From the NCBI GenBank assembly GCA_009784275.1, contig WRCA01000001.1, forward strand, positions 1 to 62,403: DNA of 62,403 nucleotides. Direction: 5' to 3'. This DNA is from Alphaproteobacteria bacterium. GTDB taxonomy: Bacteria; Pseudomonadota; Alphaproteobacteria; Rs-D84. The notes under the pieces were generated by a model. That model was not told the DNA's origin. It ran no database searches and was given only the letters and a program-made list of their open reading frames with translations. This document shows, piece by piece, positions 1 through 9,202 of this stretch. The stretch's first letter is position 1; every line of letters begins with the position of its first letter. Made by a program: the position numbers and the translations under genes.

Positions 1-1455
1 GAAGAAATTTACAACTTGCGCGTGATATCTGTTCCAACCAATCGTCCGGTTGCGCGCACCGACCATCACGACGAAATATATCGCAACAAGCAAGAAAAAT
101 TCGATGCCATTATTGCGCAGCTGAAAGAATGTATCGAACGAAAGCAGCCCGTATTGGTCGGAACTGTGTCTATTGAAAAATCGGAAGAGTTGGCAGAAGT
201 AGTTGAAAAAAGACTTAAAATAAAACCCGCGGTTTTGAATGCGAAACATCACGAATCCGAAGCGAAAATTGTGGCACAAGCCGGCGCGCCCGGCGCAATC
301 ACCATTGCCACCAACATGGCGGGACGCGGTACTGATATCAAGCTGGGAGGAAACGCGGAAGAGCTAATTGCCGCGCTTGACCCAGAAGCGAAAGATTTCG
401 AAAAGAAGAAAAAACAAATTTATGAAAAAATAGAAGCGGACAAGAAAACTGTTCTTGATGCAGGCGGACTATATGTCATCGGCACTGAACGCCATGAATC
501 GCGCCGTATCGACAACCAGCTGCGCGGACGTTCCGGACGCCAAGGGGATCCGGGTGATTCCAAATTCTTCCTGTCGCTGGATGACGATTTGATGCGTATT
601 TTTGGTGCAGCACGTCTTGACGGAATGCTGACAACACTGGGGCTGAAGACTGGCGAAGCGATAAAGCATCCTTGGATTACAAAGGCTTTGGAAAAGGCGC
701 AAAAGCGCGTGGAAGCCCGGCATTTCGAAGCCAGAAAAGAACTGCTGAAATACGACAATGTTATGAACGAGCAACGAAATGTCATTTACAAGCAACGCAA
801 TGAACTGATGACCAGCGATGACCTGACGGAATTCGTAAAAGAAATCATGGCAGATACGGTTGAAAATATTGCAGAAGTAAACATTCCTGAAAAAGCTCGT
901 CCAGAAGATTGGAACATTGCCAATATACATGATTCGATGCAACGCACATTCGGCATAGATATTACCGATTTGGATTCTTGGAAAACAGATGAAAGTATTA
1001 CGGAACAAAAAGCCTATGAAACCTTGCTGCATCTGGCACAGAATCGCTATGACCATCAAGCACAACGTTTTGGGAACGAGCTGATGCAAATGGCGCAAAA
1101 GCAAATGATGTTAAGCGCGCTGGATAACACATGGCGCAAACATTTGGCGGCTATGGATATGCTGCAGTCTGGAATCGGGTTGCGCGGGTATGCCCAGAAA
1201 AATCCTCTGTATGAATACAAACGCGAAGCATTTGAATTATTCCGCGGAATGATGAGCAACTTTAAATCCATGTCTCTGGCATATCTGTGCAGAATGGAAT
1301 TATCCGCCGCAGATATCGCCGCAACCGAACAGGAACACGAAGCACGCGATGCCGAACTAAACCCATCCGGCGCAAGCGCTGCAACAAATCGCAATGCTGT
1401 CTGCCCTTGCGGTTCCGGCTTAAAGTATAAACACTGTTGTGGAAAACTGAACTAA
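1..1455 (+). CDS. secA: Protein translocase ATPase SecA, C-terminal part (5' truncated by window edge)
   Basis: SecA is the ATP-driven motor that pushes unfolded preproteins through SecYEG at the inner membrane. The reading frame is open from base 1, so the start lies outside the window; about 484 residues remain. Visible are the second nucleotide-binding fold with ATNMAGRGTDIKLGG (near 307-351) and DNQLRGRSGRQGDPGDSKF (near 508-565), the helical scaffold and wing region, and a C-terminal zinc-binding SEC-C tail (CPCGSGLKYKHCC) that in other bacteria binds SecB and lipids. The gene converges on dnaE, and a strong hairpin terminator follows directly. No frameshift is seen. Confidence 0.97.
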   Translation, partial: EEIYNLRVISVPTNRPVARTDHHDEIYRNKQEKFDAIIAQLKECIERKQPVLVGTVSIEKSEELAEVVEKRLKIKPAVLNAKHHESEAKIVAQAGAPGAITIATNMAGRGTDIKLGGNAEELIAALDPEAKDFEKKKKQIYEKIEADKKTVLDAGGLYVIGTERHESRRIDNQLRGRSGRQGDPGDSKFFLSLDDDLMRIFGAARLDGMLTTLGLKTGEAIKHPWITKALEKAQKRVEARHFEARKELLKYDNVMNEQRNVIYKQRNELMTSDDLTEFVKEIMADTVENIAEVNIPEKARPEDWNIANIHDSMQRTFGIDITDLDSWKTDESITEQKAYETLLHLAQNRYDHQAQRFGNELMQMAQKQMMLSALDNTWRKHLAAMDMLQSGIGLRGYAQKNPLYEYKREAFELFRGMMSNFKSMSLAYLCRMELSAADIAATEQEHEARDAELNPSGASAATNRNAVCPCGSGLKYKHCCGKLN

Positions 1456-1457
1456 AC

Positions 1458-1486
1458 AAACGCGTCCACAGGGACGCGTTTTTATT
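1458..1486 (+). terminator. Intrinsic terminator of secA (bidirectional)
   Basis: A perfect 10-bp stem (AAACGCGTCC / GGACGCGTTT) with a 4-nt loop is followed by a short T run. It overlaps the last codons of convergent dnaE and could stop transcription from both sides. Confidence 0.85.
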
Positions 1487-4400
1487 CAATTGTAATTTTT
1501 ACGCCAAGCGCATTGAAATCATTCGTAGTAGTTGGGGAAAGTCTGACCGCACGTGGCAATGCCAGGGTTGTTATTTTTTCGCCGCTGTGTACATTCAAAA
1601 GTATTTTTGTGCTTCCATTCGGCAGGCTATCCATAATTTTCTTTATATCCGCCAAGCGTTCTTGATTAAACATATCTAATGTAATTTTCCGCGCCACATC
1701 CGCAATCCACTGATTTAACGGAATTACGCTGTCTACAAACAACGAAACGCTGTCATCGCGCACTGCTGTCCTGCCCCTTATCAAAATCATGCTTTCATTC
1801 TGCAAGGTTGCCGCGATGGTCGGCACATCGCTGAAACACACAGCATCTATGTTTCCAAAGCTGTCCGCTGCGCTGATTGAAACCATCGGCTTGCCTGCCC
1901 TGGTAGTCCTGCGGTTAAAAGAATTCACCGTTGCCGCAATCATTACATTTTCACGATCGCGTTTCTTTGGCAAGGTTACGCTGGTTGTTAAACCATTTCG
2001 CGCAATCAGATTCTTATACTGGTCGATGGGGTGCGCAGATATATAATAGCCCAGCGCTGAATATTCATTTGCCAGCTGCTCGCCAAAGCTCCATGACGCG
2101 ATTTTGGTCATATTTTTTTCCAGGCGATTTTCCAAGACATCATTTACATTTGTATCTTCAAACAGCGACAGCGTGCTGCTGGCTTCTTTGGATTTTGCCG
2201 CAAACCCCAGTATCAAGTCCGCGTTCATAAATATCTGCGCGCGATTAGGCAGCAAATTGTCAAACACACCGACCTTTGCAAACGATTCCAAGACACGCTT
2301 GTTAATAAACGGCGCGCAACGTTTTGCAAAATCCGTTATGTTCTTGAATTTTCCATTTGCATTCCGTTCAGCAATAATCTGATCCGTCGCAGATTTTCCC
2401 ACGCCTTTTATCGCAGCCAATGCGAATATAATTTTTCCATTACGGACAGAAAACAAAGATTCTGAATTATTTATATCCGGCGGAACTATTTCCAAATTGA
2501 AGTTACTGCGCGCATCATCGATAAATATCGACAGCTGTTCGGAATCATTAAGATTACTGGACATACTGGATGCCAGGAATTCCGCAGGATAATGCGCCTT
2601 GATATACGCGCACTGCGCCGCGATAATCGCATAGGCAACGCTGTGCGATTTATTAAATGCATACTCGGCAAACTTTATAAACTGCTGATACAGATCTTCC
2701 GCTTGGTCGCGATTTAGTGTTTTTTGCGCCTCGCAACCATCTACGAATTTAATGCGCATCTTGTCCATGACTTCTTTAATCTTCTTTCCCATGCCCTTGC
2801 GCAAAGTATCGGACTCGCCGCGCGTAAAGTCCGCAAGGACTCTTGAGAGCTGCATGACCTGTTCTTGATAAACAATAATTCCATATGTTTCTTTTAAAAT
2901 TTCTTCCGCCAAGGGATGCACATATTTCACGGGCTCCTCTTCGTGCATTCTTGCTATATACTGCGGAATATAAGCCATGGGACCTGGACGATTCAATGCG
3001 TTCAACGCCACGATATTTGCAAATACTGTCGGTTTCATCTGACGCAGCCATGGCAGCGCACTGCCATCGTATTGGAATATTCCGATTGTTTTTGCGGCGC
3101 GCCATAGCTCGAAAGTTTTTTCATCTTCCAATGGGATAAAGTCCAGATCAATATTCACGCCATGATTATCCTTAACCATCTTTACCGCGTATTTCAGAAC
3201 AGACAAAGTTTCCAAGCCCAAAAAGTCGAACTTGATCAAACCCACGGACTCCAAGTAATGCCCGTCGAACTGGCATGAAGGCATTTCATTGCCCGGATCG
3301 CGATACACCGGCGCAATTTCGATTGTAGGACGATCGCCGATAACTACACCGCATGCATGCTGGCCCAAATTTCGATATGCACCCTCGATTTCCATCGATA
3401 CATCGATTACCTTTTTAAGGTCAGCGTCACCTTCCAAGACTTCTTGAATTTCATCCGATTTAGAAATAGCATCAGAAATCTTTTTTGCATCTGCAGGGAT
3501 AAGTTTCGCAAATCTGTCAGTTTTAGAATAAGGCATTCCATAGACTCGTCCGATGTCACGGATTGCACCACGCGCTTGTAATGAACCAAAGGTAATAATT
3601 CTGCAGATATGGTCCGCACCATATTTTCCGCAGATATAGTCCATTATTCTGGGAATCTGATCAGGCTCGAAATCAACGTCAAAGTCCGGCATGGAAATTC
3701 GATCCGGATTTAAGAATCTTTCAAATAGCAGCCCATATTCCAGCGGATTTACATTAGTAATTCCCAATGCCCACGCAACGACAGAGCCCGCACCGGAACC
3801 GCGTCCAGGACCGACCAAAATATCATTTTCCCTGCACCAATTGATATAATCCGCGACAATCAGAAAATATCCTGGGAAGCCCATTTTTATAATAACTTCT
3901 AATTCAAATTCTAATTGGTCGAAATATTGTTTTTGTTCGTCCTGCGTGATTTTATTATCCGCCATGCGCCCCGCCAGCCCTTTGCGAGAATCATCACGCA
4001 ACATCTGACACTCTATATCAAAATTTTCACCAAATTTAGGCAGCAAGGGCTTTGATCGTGTATCAACCATAAAAGCACAACGTTGCGAAATTGCGACTGT
4101 ATTCTTCGAAGCTTCTGGTAAATCGGAAAATAATTCCGACATTTCTTCTGACGATTTGAAATATTGCTGGGAATTCTTGCGCGGGCGGTCCGGGTCAATG
4201 ATCTTTGTCTGTTGCAAAACACAACCCAATGCATCCGCAGGCTCATAATTTTCGGCTCCCGCAAAGCACGCGTCATTGGTTGCCACAATTGGGATATCCA
4301 GTTCTTGTGCCAAGCGTAAAAATTCTGGCTCGGTCTTTATTTCTTCTTCTAATCCGTGACGCTGGATTTCCATATAAAACCTGTCTCCAAAAATCTTTTG

Positions 4401-4925
4401 TAAATGCTCCGCCAGAACTTTTGCGAAATCTGGTTGGTTATTTAGGATTGCATGTCCGATTGGCCCTGTATGCGCACCGGAAAGGCATATAATGCCATCT
4501 GAATGCGCCGCCAGTTCTGACAAGCTGACATATGGCCCCAAATGTTGATTTTCCCCACGCATATACTGCTTTGAATTTAACGCCGTCAGGTTTACATAGC
4601 CTTTATGATTCTGCGCCAGTAATACAATCCTCGATAAAGACTCCATACGCAATTGCTTTGGATCTGCACCGTCTTGATGATTCAGCGAAGCTTCTAACCC
4701 TACAATCGGCTGAATTCCAGCGTTGGAAAGAGCTTCTGACATTTCGGCCGTGCCAGACATTAAATTAGTATCCGTCAGCGCACACGCGGGCATTTCGTAT
4801 TTTTTGCAGAGTTTTACGATGGTCTGGCGATTAGGGTCTTTTTTTTCATTTGCGGAAATATAAAGCGTTCCTTCGCCGATGGAATATTTAGAATGCACGC
4901 GAAGATGAACGAATGCCTGGGACAT
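1482..4925 (-). CDS. dnaE: DNA polymerase III subunit alpha
   Basis: Catalytic subunit of the replicative polymerase, 1147 aa, the normal length for DnaE1. The N-terminus has the PHP domain signature VHLRVHSKYS; the palm carries PGRGSGAGSVVAW and the catalytic PDFDVDF motif near residue 410-420. It is followed by the helix-hairpin-helix region (AIKGVGKSATDQII) and a C-terminal OB fold (ENVMIAATVNSFNRRTTRAGKPM). The start ATG at 4925 has no Shine-Dalgarno sequence, but a -10 box TATGTT ends 6 bp upstream, so the mRNA is probably leaderless. It is monocistronic and convergent with secA. Confidence 0.97.
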   Translation of the reverse strand: MSQAFVHLRVHSKYSIGEGTLYISANEKKDPNRQTIVKLCKKYEMPACALTDTNLMSGTAEMSEALSNAGIQPIVGLEASLNHQDGADPKQLRMESLSRIVLLAQNHKGYVNLTALNSKQYMRGENQHLGPYVSLSELAAHSDGIICLSGAHTGPIGHAILNNQPDFAKVLAEHLQKIFGDRFYMEIQRHGLEEEIKTEPEFLRLAQELDIPIVATNDACFAGAENYEPADALGCVLQQTKIIDPDRPRKNSQQYFKSSEEMSELFSDLPEASKNTVAISQRCAFMVDTRSKPLLPKFGENFDIECQMLRDDSRKGLAGRMADNKITQDEQKQYFDQLEFELEVIIKMGFPGYFLIVADYINWCRENDILVGPGRGSGAGSVVAWALGITNVNPLEYGLLFERFLNPDRISMPDFDVDFEPDQIPRIMDYICGKYGADHICRIITFGSLQARGAIRDIGRVYGMPYSKTDRFAKLIPADAKKISDAISKSDEIQEVLEGDADLKKVIDVSMEIEGAYRNLGQHACGVVIGDRPTIEIAPVYRDPGNEMPSCQFDGHYLESVGLIKFDFLGLETLSVLKYAVKMVKDNHGVNIDLDFIPLEDEKTFELWRAAKTIGIFQYDGSALPWLRQMKPTVFANIVALNALNRPGPMAYIPQYIARMHEEEPVKYVHPLAEEILKETYGIIVYQEQVMQLSRVLADFTRGESDTLRKGMGKKIKEVMDKMRIKFVDGCEAQKTLNRDQAEDLYQQFIKFAEYAFNKSHSVAYAIIAAQCAYIKAHYPAEFLASSMSSNLNDSEQLSIFIDDARSNFNLEIVPPDINNSESLFSVRNGKIIFALAAIKGVGKSATDQIIAERNANGKFKNITDFAKRCAPFINKRVLESFAKVGVFDNLLPNRAQIFMNADLILGFAAKSKEASSTLSLFEDTNVNDVLENRLEKNMTKIASWSFGEQLANEYSALGYYISAHPIDQYKNLIARNGLTTSVTLPKKRDRENVMIAATVNSFNRRTTRAGKPMVSISAADSFGNIDAVCFSDVPTIAATLQNESMILIRGRTAVRDDSVSLFVDSVIPLNQWIADVARKITLDMFNQERLADIKKIMDSLPNGSTKILLNVHSGEKITTLALPRAVRLSPTTTNDFNALGVKITIE

Positions 4926-4931
4926 AAGGGG

Positions 4932-4960
4932 AACATAGCCTATAATAGGACGTGATTCAA
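4932..4960 (-). promoter_or_regulatory. dnaE promoter, probably giving a leaderless mRNA
   Basis: TTGAAT (4955-4960) and TATGTT (4932-4937) are separated by 17 bp on the minus strand. The expected transcription start falls on or next to the dnaE ATG. Confidence 0.6.
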
Positions 4961-4974
4961 GAACAGTTTTTTGC

Positions 4975-5002
4975 TTGAAAGGGGAAAATATTTGTGTATA
5001 AT
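4975..5002 (+). promoter_or_regulatory. Promoter of the CAU tRNA gene
   Basis: TTGAAA (4975-4980), a 16-bp spacer and a perfect TATAAT (4997-5002) end 10 bp before the tRNA 5' end. Confidence 0.7.
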
Positions 5003-5012
5003 CCCAGCCGTT

Positions 5013-5089
5013 GGGTCGGTAGCTCAGTTGGTTAGAGCGGAGCGCTCATAACGCTTTGGTCCGGGGTTCGAGTCCCTGCCGACCCACCA
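5013..5089 (+). tRNA. tRNA with anticodon CAU, probably tRNA-Ile(k2CAU), else elongator tRNA-Met
   Basis: A 77-nt cloverleaf: acceptor GGGTCGG pairs fully with CCGACCC, discriminator A, encoded CCA, anticodon loop CTCATAA. The acceptor stem and the run after the anticodon (CGCTTTGGTC) resemble isoleucine tRNAs more than the GGC-starting elongator tRNA-Met of alphaproteobacteria. This favours the isoleucine tRNA whose C34 is changed to lysidine by TilS. The choice between Ile2 and Met is an inference. The antisense strand is read by the end of the neighbouring methyltransferase ORF. Confidence 0.93.
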
Positions 5090-5553
5090 GTTTTTCTCAT
5101 TATTCTGTGGCATTCATATGCAATAGGCGGCACACACACCGACAAGGTCATAAAATTCATTTTCGGGGCCATCGGCAAAACCACCATTTCATCCAGCAAT
5201 TTTTGCTTTGCTGCACAAAGGCCCGATGTTTCTGTTCCAAATACAAACACAGGGTCTATATTTTGCAAATCCAAATCATAAAAATTCTTCTTTGCATTTG
5301 GACTGGTTCCGATCAAAGTTTTACCTTGTTGTTTCAATTTATTTACCAAATTTTCAAACGATTGATCATGAATTATTTTTGGTTCTTCTGTTATGCCCCA
5401 AGACCCTACTTTGCCCCAAATTTTCGGAATTTTATAATTAACACAATTCCCAGTCATATACAGTGTGGCATCCAGGGCCAACGACAGCTGTATCATATTT
5501 GCGATATCAGTTGGCGAACGTATAGCATCAAATAATAGTTCTATGTTTTTCAT
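5032..5553 (-). CDS. Divergent SPOUT (TrmH/SpoU-like) RNA 2'-O-methyltransferase
   Basis: The protein looks like the single-domain SPOUT methyltransferases (TrmL/TrmH class) that use S-adenosylmethionine to methylate tRNA or rRNA ribose. Motif 2 is clear (VFGTETSGL) and motif 3 is recognisable (VVLPMAPKMNFMTLSVCV). However, motif 1 (usually N..G.I.R) reads DIANMIQL without the arginine, and the SLN of motif 3 is degraded, so substrate or activity may differ. I prefer the ATG at 5553 (MKNIELLFDA) over an upstream ATG at 5616, because the family starts at this strand; no good ribosome site decides it. The stop lies inside the antisense of the tRNA, so the last ~18 residues are antisense-tRNA sequence. 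Confidence 0.65.
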   Translation of the reverse strand: MKNIELLFDAIRSPTDIANMIQLSLALDATLYMTGNCVNYKIPKIWGKVGSWGITEEPKIIHDQSFENLVNKLKQQGKTLIGTSPNAKKNFYDLDLQNIDPVFVFGTETSGLCAAKQKLLDEMVVLPMAPKMNFMTLSVCVPPIAYECHRIMRKTGGSAGTRTPDQSVMSAPL

Positions 5554-5655
5554 AGTTTTTCTTTTTATCTGCTTGCTATTATAATAAAAGGATTGGGATG
5601 TACAATAATTTTTCATGCCTTTACGAGGCCTAAAAAAATCCGCAGGATGCAGATT

Positions 5656-6495
5656 TTAATTGGTTTGAACCAGGCCCATGCCTTTGATAGGGGATGTTAA
5701 GGTAACAGCCTCTGCAACCGGGGCAGACAAAGTAAATGATGGAATCCCCTGAACTGCCGTTGCTGTAAATGTTGGTGTTCCGCCGCTGGTTTCAGAGCGC
5801 CCTTTTGCAAAGACACATGATTCAAAGTCAACCTGTGACGAAGATACCGCCCCACAATCTGTAAAAGCAGATGCCGGAATTTTCAATGTAGTTACAGCCG
5901 GCGTAGACGGCGCAGCCGTTACAGTCGGGGTTGCAGTTACAGTAGCCGTAGTCGTGCTAGATGATGAAGTAGTAGTGGCTACACAAGCAGAAGATGAAGT
6001 TGAACCAGCCGGAGAAGTTTTGCCAGAACCACATGATGTACAGCTTGTCGCAGTTCCACCAGTAGAATATGTCCCAGCAACACACGTAGAGCATGAACCA
6101 CCAGAAGCAAATTGTCCAGCAGAACATGTTTTTACGCAGGTTCTACCGCTTTTTTCAAATCCACTATTGCAACTCCAATTCCAGCAGCCGCTCGCCCCCG
6201 TCGTTGTATAATTACCACCGGTCGGTGTGGTTCCCCCATCACATAAAGTTACTTTCTTTTTCCATCTATGGGGACAACCTGTATTACTAGCACCGGTCCG
6301 TAAGCAACATTTTCTCGCCATGGGAAAAGTGAGAAGTTCTATTTTTTCCCCATCTTTTTTATCACAACTGCCATCTTCATCGCCGCCAGAAAACCCGCCG
6401 CTGCAATTATCCCACGAACAGCCACCAAATGCTGTCATCGGAGCAAATGTAACTATAACCAAAAGCGACAAGATTTTAAGGCTTTGTATATTCAT
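5656..6495 (-). CDS. Secreted Cys-rich protein with a GCC2/GCC3-like module
   Basis: 279 aa with a signal peptide (MNIQSLKILSLLVIVTFA...AFGG). The middle has evenly spaced cysteines including CSAGQFASGGSCSTC and CVAGTYSTGGTATSCTSC, the pattern of the extracellular Cys-rich GCC2/GCC3 (ephrin-receptor-like) repeat. A Ser/Thr-rich linker (TTTSSSSTTTATVTATPTV) and a C-terminal domain with two cysteines follow. I place the start at 6495, 5 nt after the stop of the upstream gene, which suggests coupled translation; an upstream in-frame ATG at 6540 would overlap that gene and spoil the signal peptide. Function unknown; probably surface-exposed or periplasmic with disulfides. The large Cys-rich protein at 11155-14172 carries related modules. 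Confidence 0.8.
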   Translation of the reverse strand: MNIQSLKILSLLVIVTFAPMTAFGGCSWDNCSGGFSGGDEDGSCDKKDGEKIELLTFPMARKCCLRTGASNTGCPHRWKKKVTLCDGGTTPTGGNYTTTGASGCWNWSCNSGFEKSGRTCVKTCSAGQFASGGSCSTCVAGTYSTGGTATSCTSCGSGKTSPAGSTSSSACVATTTSSSSTTTATVTATPTVTAAPSTPAVTTLKIPASAFTDCGAVSSSQVDFESCVFAKGRSETSGGTPTFTATAVQGIPSFTLSAPVAEAVTLTSPIKGMGLVQTN

Positions 6496-6500
6496 ATTTT

Positions 6501-9122
6501 TTATCGGGTTACCCAGCATTCGTTTTCTGCCGGCTTCCATACCGCATTACTCAACATCTCGCAGCGTTTCTGGGCGAAGTTCGGACCAAACACGCACCTA
6601 TTCCCATCCCATGACACATGTTCATTCTTGCCGCCAGTTGCAACGTTTTGCAGGTCGCACTTCACCCTTGCATCATTCAAAAGGCACAATCCCCAACCGA
6701 TCTTGGCATCTTCTGATACTGTAATTAGCGGCCCGACAGCTGACAATGGCTGCTGATTGACGGGCTGAAGCGTCAATGTTTGAGGCGAGCTTATAGAAAG
6801 TGTTTGGGGGGCGGCACTGACGGAAAGCGTCTGTGGCGCGCTGACAGAATACGATACAGCTTGCGGTGCACTGACGGAATATGATTGGGCAACGGCATCA
6901 GATATAGTCTGCGCAGCAGATGTTGTCGCAGTTCCGAATACGCTTGCTGTATTTAAGGTTTCGCGCGCGCGCACTGCGCTACGTACCAATGCACTGCGGG
7001 ATGACGAAGATGTTAACGCCCCCAATCTTGTATTAGACGCAAGGTTCGGATCCATCAGGTCTTTTATTTTTGCCAGGCCCCCGAACGCTTTGTTCGCAAA
7101 TGTCGGTTCTATATCTATGCTCCTCATCCCATCTAAATCTCTGGGGTTCAATATCCATATTCCATTATTCTCCGTGCATATTTCTTCCAGCTGACTGCCT
7201 ATTTCAATTTTCACGGTTTCCAGGATACTGTCAATCGATCTTTCCGTGCTGGGATCCAAAGTTTCTGCTTTTTCATCACCCTCGCAGAATATTTTTGCAT
7301 AATTCCGCATACCTTCCCTTAACTTGTCTGGGGTCGTCAAGCGGCATCCATACGGCGCCTTGTGATCTTTATCTGTAGACGCCGGCGCGCAAGTATCGCT
7401 GATAAAGCTTTGCAACGCGTCCTTGCATCCTTCGCCAATTCTAACAGTATCCACAACGCTTACAAACGCCAGCAATTCCTTTAATCCGCAAACATTCGCG
7501 CCTTTGGTATTCGCAAGATTTTTCGCATCCGCACGCACGCAATTAGTAGCCGTCGGATCAGTATACAAATTCGCACAAGCCGCAACTTTGTCCGCGCACA
7601 TAGCAGACGCCGCGCGCGCGCTTAACGCGCCAGTTGCCTGCGCCGTTGTATCGTCAAAATCCCTCATTGCGCCGCTTACATTGTCATAACATTCCTTCAT
7701 CGTCATGATACAAGAATTTTTTACCTCTTCCAATTTCCTGTCTTGCGCCTGCGCGATTTCAATCAAAGCCTGACGACGGAACGCATCCCAAACCGCATTA
7801 GCATCATCGCGGCAGCTGTCGAGCGATGCACGCGCGCGATTCTTGAACCCATCCAAACCATTCAAGAAAGCCTTATTTTCCGGTGCGTTCGGGTTTTCCA
7901 ATATTATTTGATTCGCCAGCTGGAACAAGCGCGGGGAAAAGATTGGCTCGCCCGTTGCATTATTAATATACAGACCAGTGAAGTCCAAGCAACGCTTGTA
8001 ATCCTGACCGCATGCGGCATCATTCATTATATCAGCACGAACCTTCGTTATGCACTCATTCACAGACGCTGAATTATGATCGCGATATTCTTCCAAGCGC
8101 GCTTCGCGCAACAGCTTATTTGCCTCGCGCACTTTTTGCGCAACTTGTTCTTTCTGTGCATCGATTTTTTTAGAATACGCTTGGCAATCTTGGCTGATTA
8201 TCAAACCATACGCGCTGCGCGCCATTTGCAATTGCGCCGCAGTTTCGCAAGAAGATTCCGCCATCTGGCTGCACTGTCTATTAACTTCATCATAAAGTTT
8301 TTTCCCGTCCATATTGGTCAAATCTTTATTGCCGCCACCAAATATTCCATCTCCGCCGCCCCAGACGTCATCCATCGCCGAACCGAAATCCATAAGGTTG
8401 CTGAAATCTAAAGTATTCTGCTGCTGTGTTTGCGGTTTTGTTTTACCAGACAACAAGTCGCCGATTTCTTCCAGCATCTTTGCCGCCGCAGATTTATCCC
8501 TGGTTGCCGCCAATTCACCAGCGGTGGCGGAATACATCGCGCTGACTTCTGCCGCGCTTAAGGTCACATTTTCCAAGTTATTATCAACAAAGCTTTGCAG
8601 CATGCTCTTCGCGCGATCCAGTGCTGCTTCCATATCGCCGAACTCACGAAACTTTTCCGAACATATACAACGGCGATAAGTATCATTAGCGCCCGCACAG
8701 AATTGATCCATACAAGTATTATAAACTTCGCGGCATGCATTATAACCCGTGCCCATTTTTGATAAATCCGAAAAGACCGCAGTTGCCGCGCGTGCTGGAT
8801 TCGCAGATCGCGATACCGTTGCGCTGCGTGCGACAGATGGGCTGGGCAAAAAGGTTGGCTGGGCAAGTGCAGATCGCGCGGAAACTGTTGCACTGCGCGA
8901 CTGTTGTGTTGGTGTTGGCATTGCGGATCGTACGGAAACCTGGGGCGCTGCGCTGCGCGATGACAGTCTTTGTGTCGCCGCCCTGTTTTGGGTTTCGTTC
9001 GATGCACGATCCTCTCGCACAGGCACAGGCGTGCCAGACCGCGGATTTTGCGGCGCAGCCCCGTACGCCAAAGGCGCACAGATCACAGAGAACAGTGCAG
9101 AAAGCAATGTTAGTTTTCTCAT
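6501..9122 (-). CDS. Large secreted protein of unknown function with RSA- and SVSAPQ-type repeats
   Basis: 873 aa with a clear signal peptide (MRKLTLLSALFSVICAPLAYGA). A low-complexity stretch follows with many short RSA/RSAT units (about residues 30-115), then a globular Cys-rich region (CREVYNTCMDQFCAG, CICSEKFREF, YKRCLDFTGLYINN). After a second RSA patch comes a run of SVSAPQ/LSISSPQ repeats and a final Cys-containing tail. I do not recognise a characterised family. A good ribosome site (AAGGAA) precedes the ATG, and a promoter is visible upstream. It forms an operon with the Cys-rich gene at 5656-6495. The paired cysteines imply folding outside the cytoplasm. Confidence 0.85.
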   Translation of the reverse strand: MRKLTLLSALFSVICAPLAYGAAPQNPRSGTPVPVREDRASNETQNRAATQRLSSRSAAPQVSVRSAMPTPTQQSRSATVSARSALAQPTFLPSPSVARSATVSRSANPARAATAVFSDLSKMGTGYNACREVYNTCMDQFCAGANDTYRRCICSEKFREFGDMEAALDRAKSMLQSFVDNNLENVTLSAAEVSAMYSATAGELAATRDKSAAAKMLEEIGDLLSGKTKPQTQQQNTLDFSNLMDFGSAMDDVWGGGDGIFGGGNKDLTNMDGKKLYDEVNRQCSQMAESSCETAAQLQMARSAYGLIISQDCQAYSKKIDAQKEQVAQKVREANKLLREARLEEYRDHNSASVNECITKVRADIMNDAACGQDYKRCLDFTGLYINNATGEPIFSPRLFQLANQIILENPNAPENKAFLNGLDGFKNRARASLDSCRDDANAVWDAFRRQALIEIAQAQDRKLEEVKNSCIMTMKECYDNVSGAMRDFDDTTAQATGALSARAASAMCADKVAACANLYTDPTATNCVRADAKNLANTKGANVCGLKELLAFVSVVDTVRIGEGCKDALQSFISDTCAPASTDKDHKAPYGCRLTTPDKLREGMRNYAKIFCEGDEKAETLDPSTERSIDSILETVKIEIGSQLEEICTENNGIWILNPRDLDGMRSIDIEPTFANKAFGGLAKIKDLMDPNLASNTRLGALTSSSSRSALVRSAVRARETLNTASVFGTATTSAAQTISDAVAQSYSVSAPQAVSYSVSAPQTLSVSAAPQTLSISSPQTLTLQPVNQQPLSAVGPLITVSEDAKIGWGLCLLNDARVKCDLQNVATGGKNEHVSWDGNRCVFGPNFAQKRCEMLSNAVWKPAENECWVTR

Positions 9123-9133
9123 TTCCTTACTAT

Positions 9134-9162
9134 ATTTTATAGACTTTTGAAAATTTACGCAA
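9134..9162 (-). promoter_or_regulatory. Promoter of the secreted-protein pair
   Basis: TTGCGT (9157-9162) and TAAAAT (9134-9139) have 17-bp spacing on the minus strand, about 12 bp before the ATG at 9122; AAGGAA lies between. Confidence 0.5.
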
Positions 9163-9202
9163 GCATATATTCACTCGACTTCGTCTGCACGTATCCTCAT
9201 AG

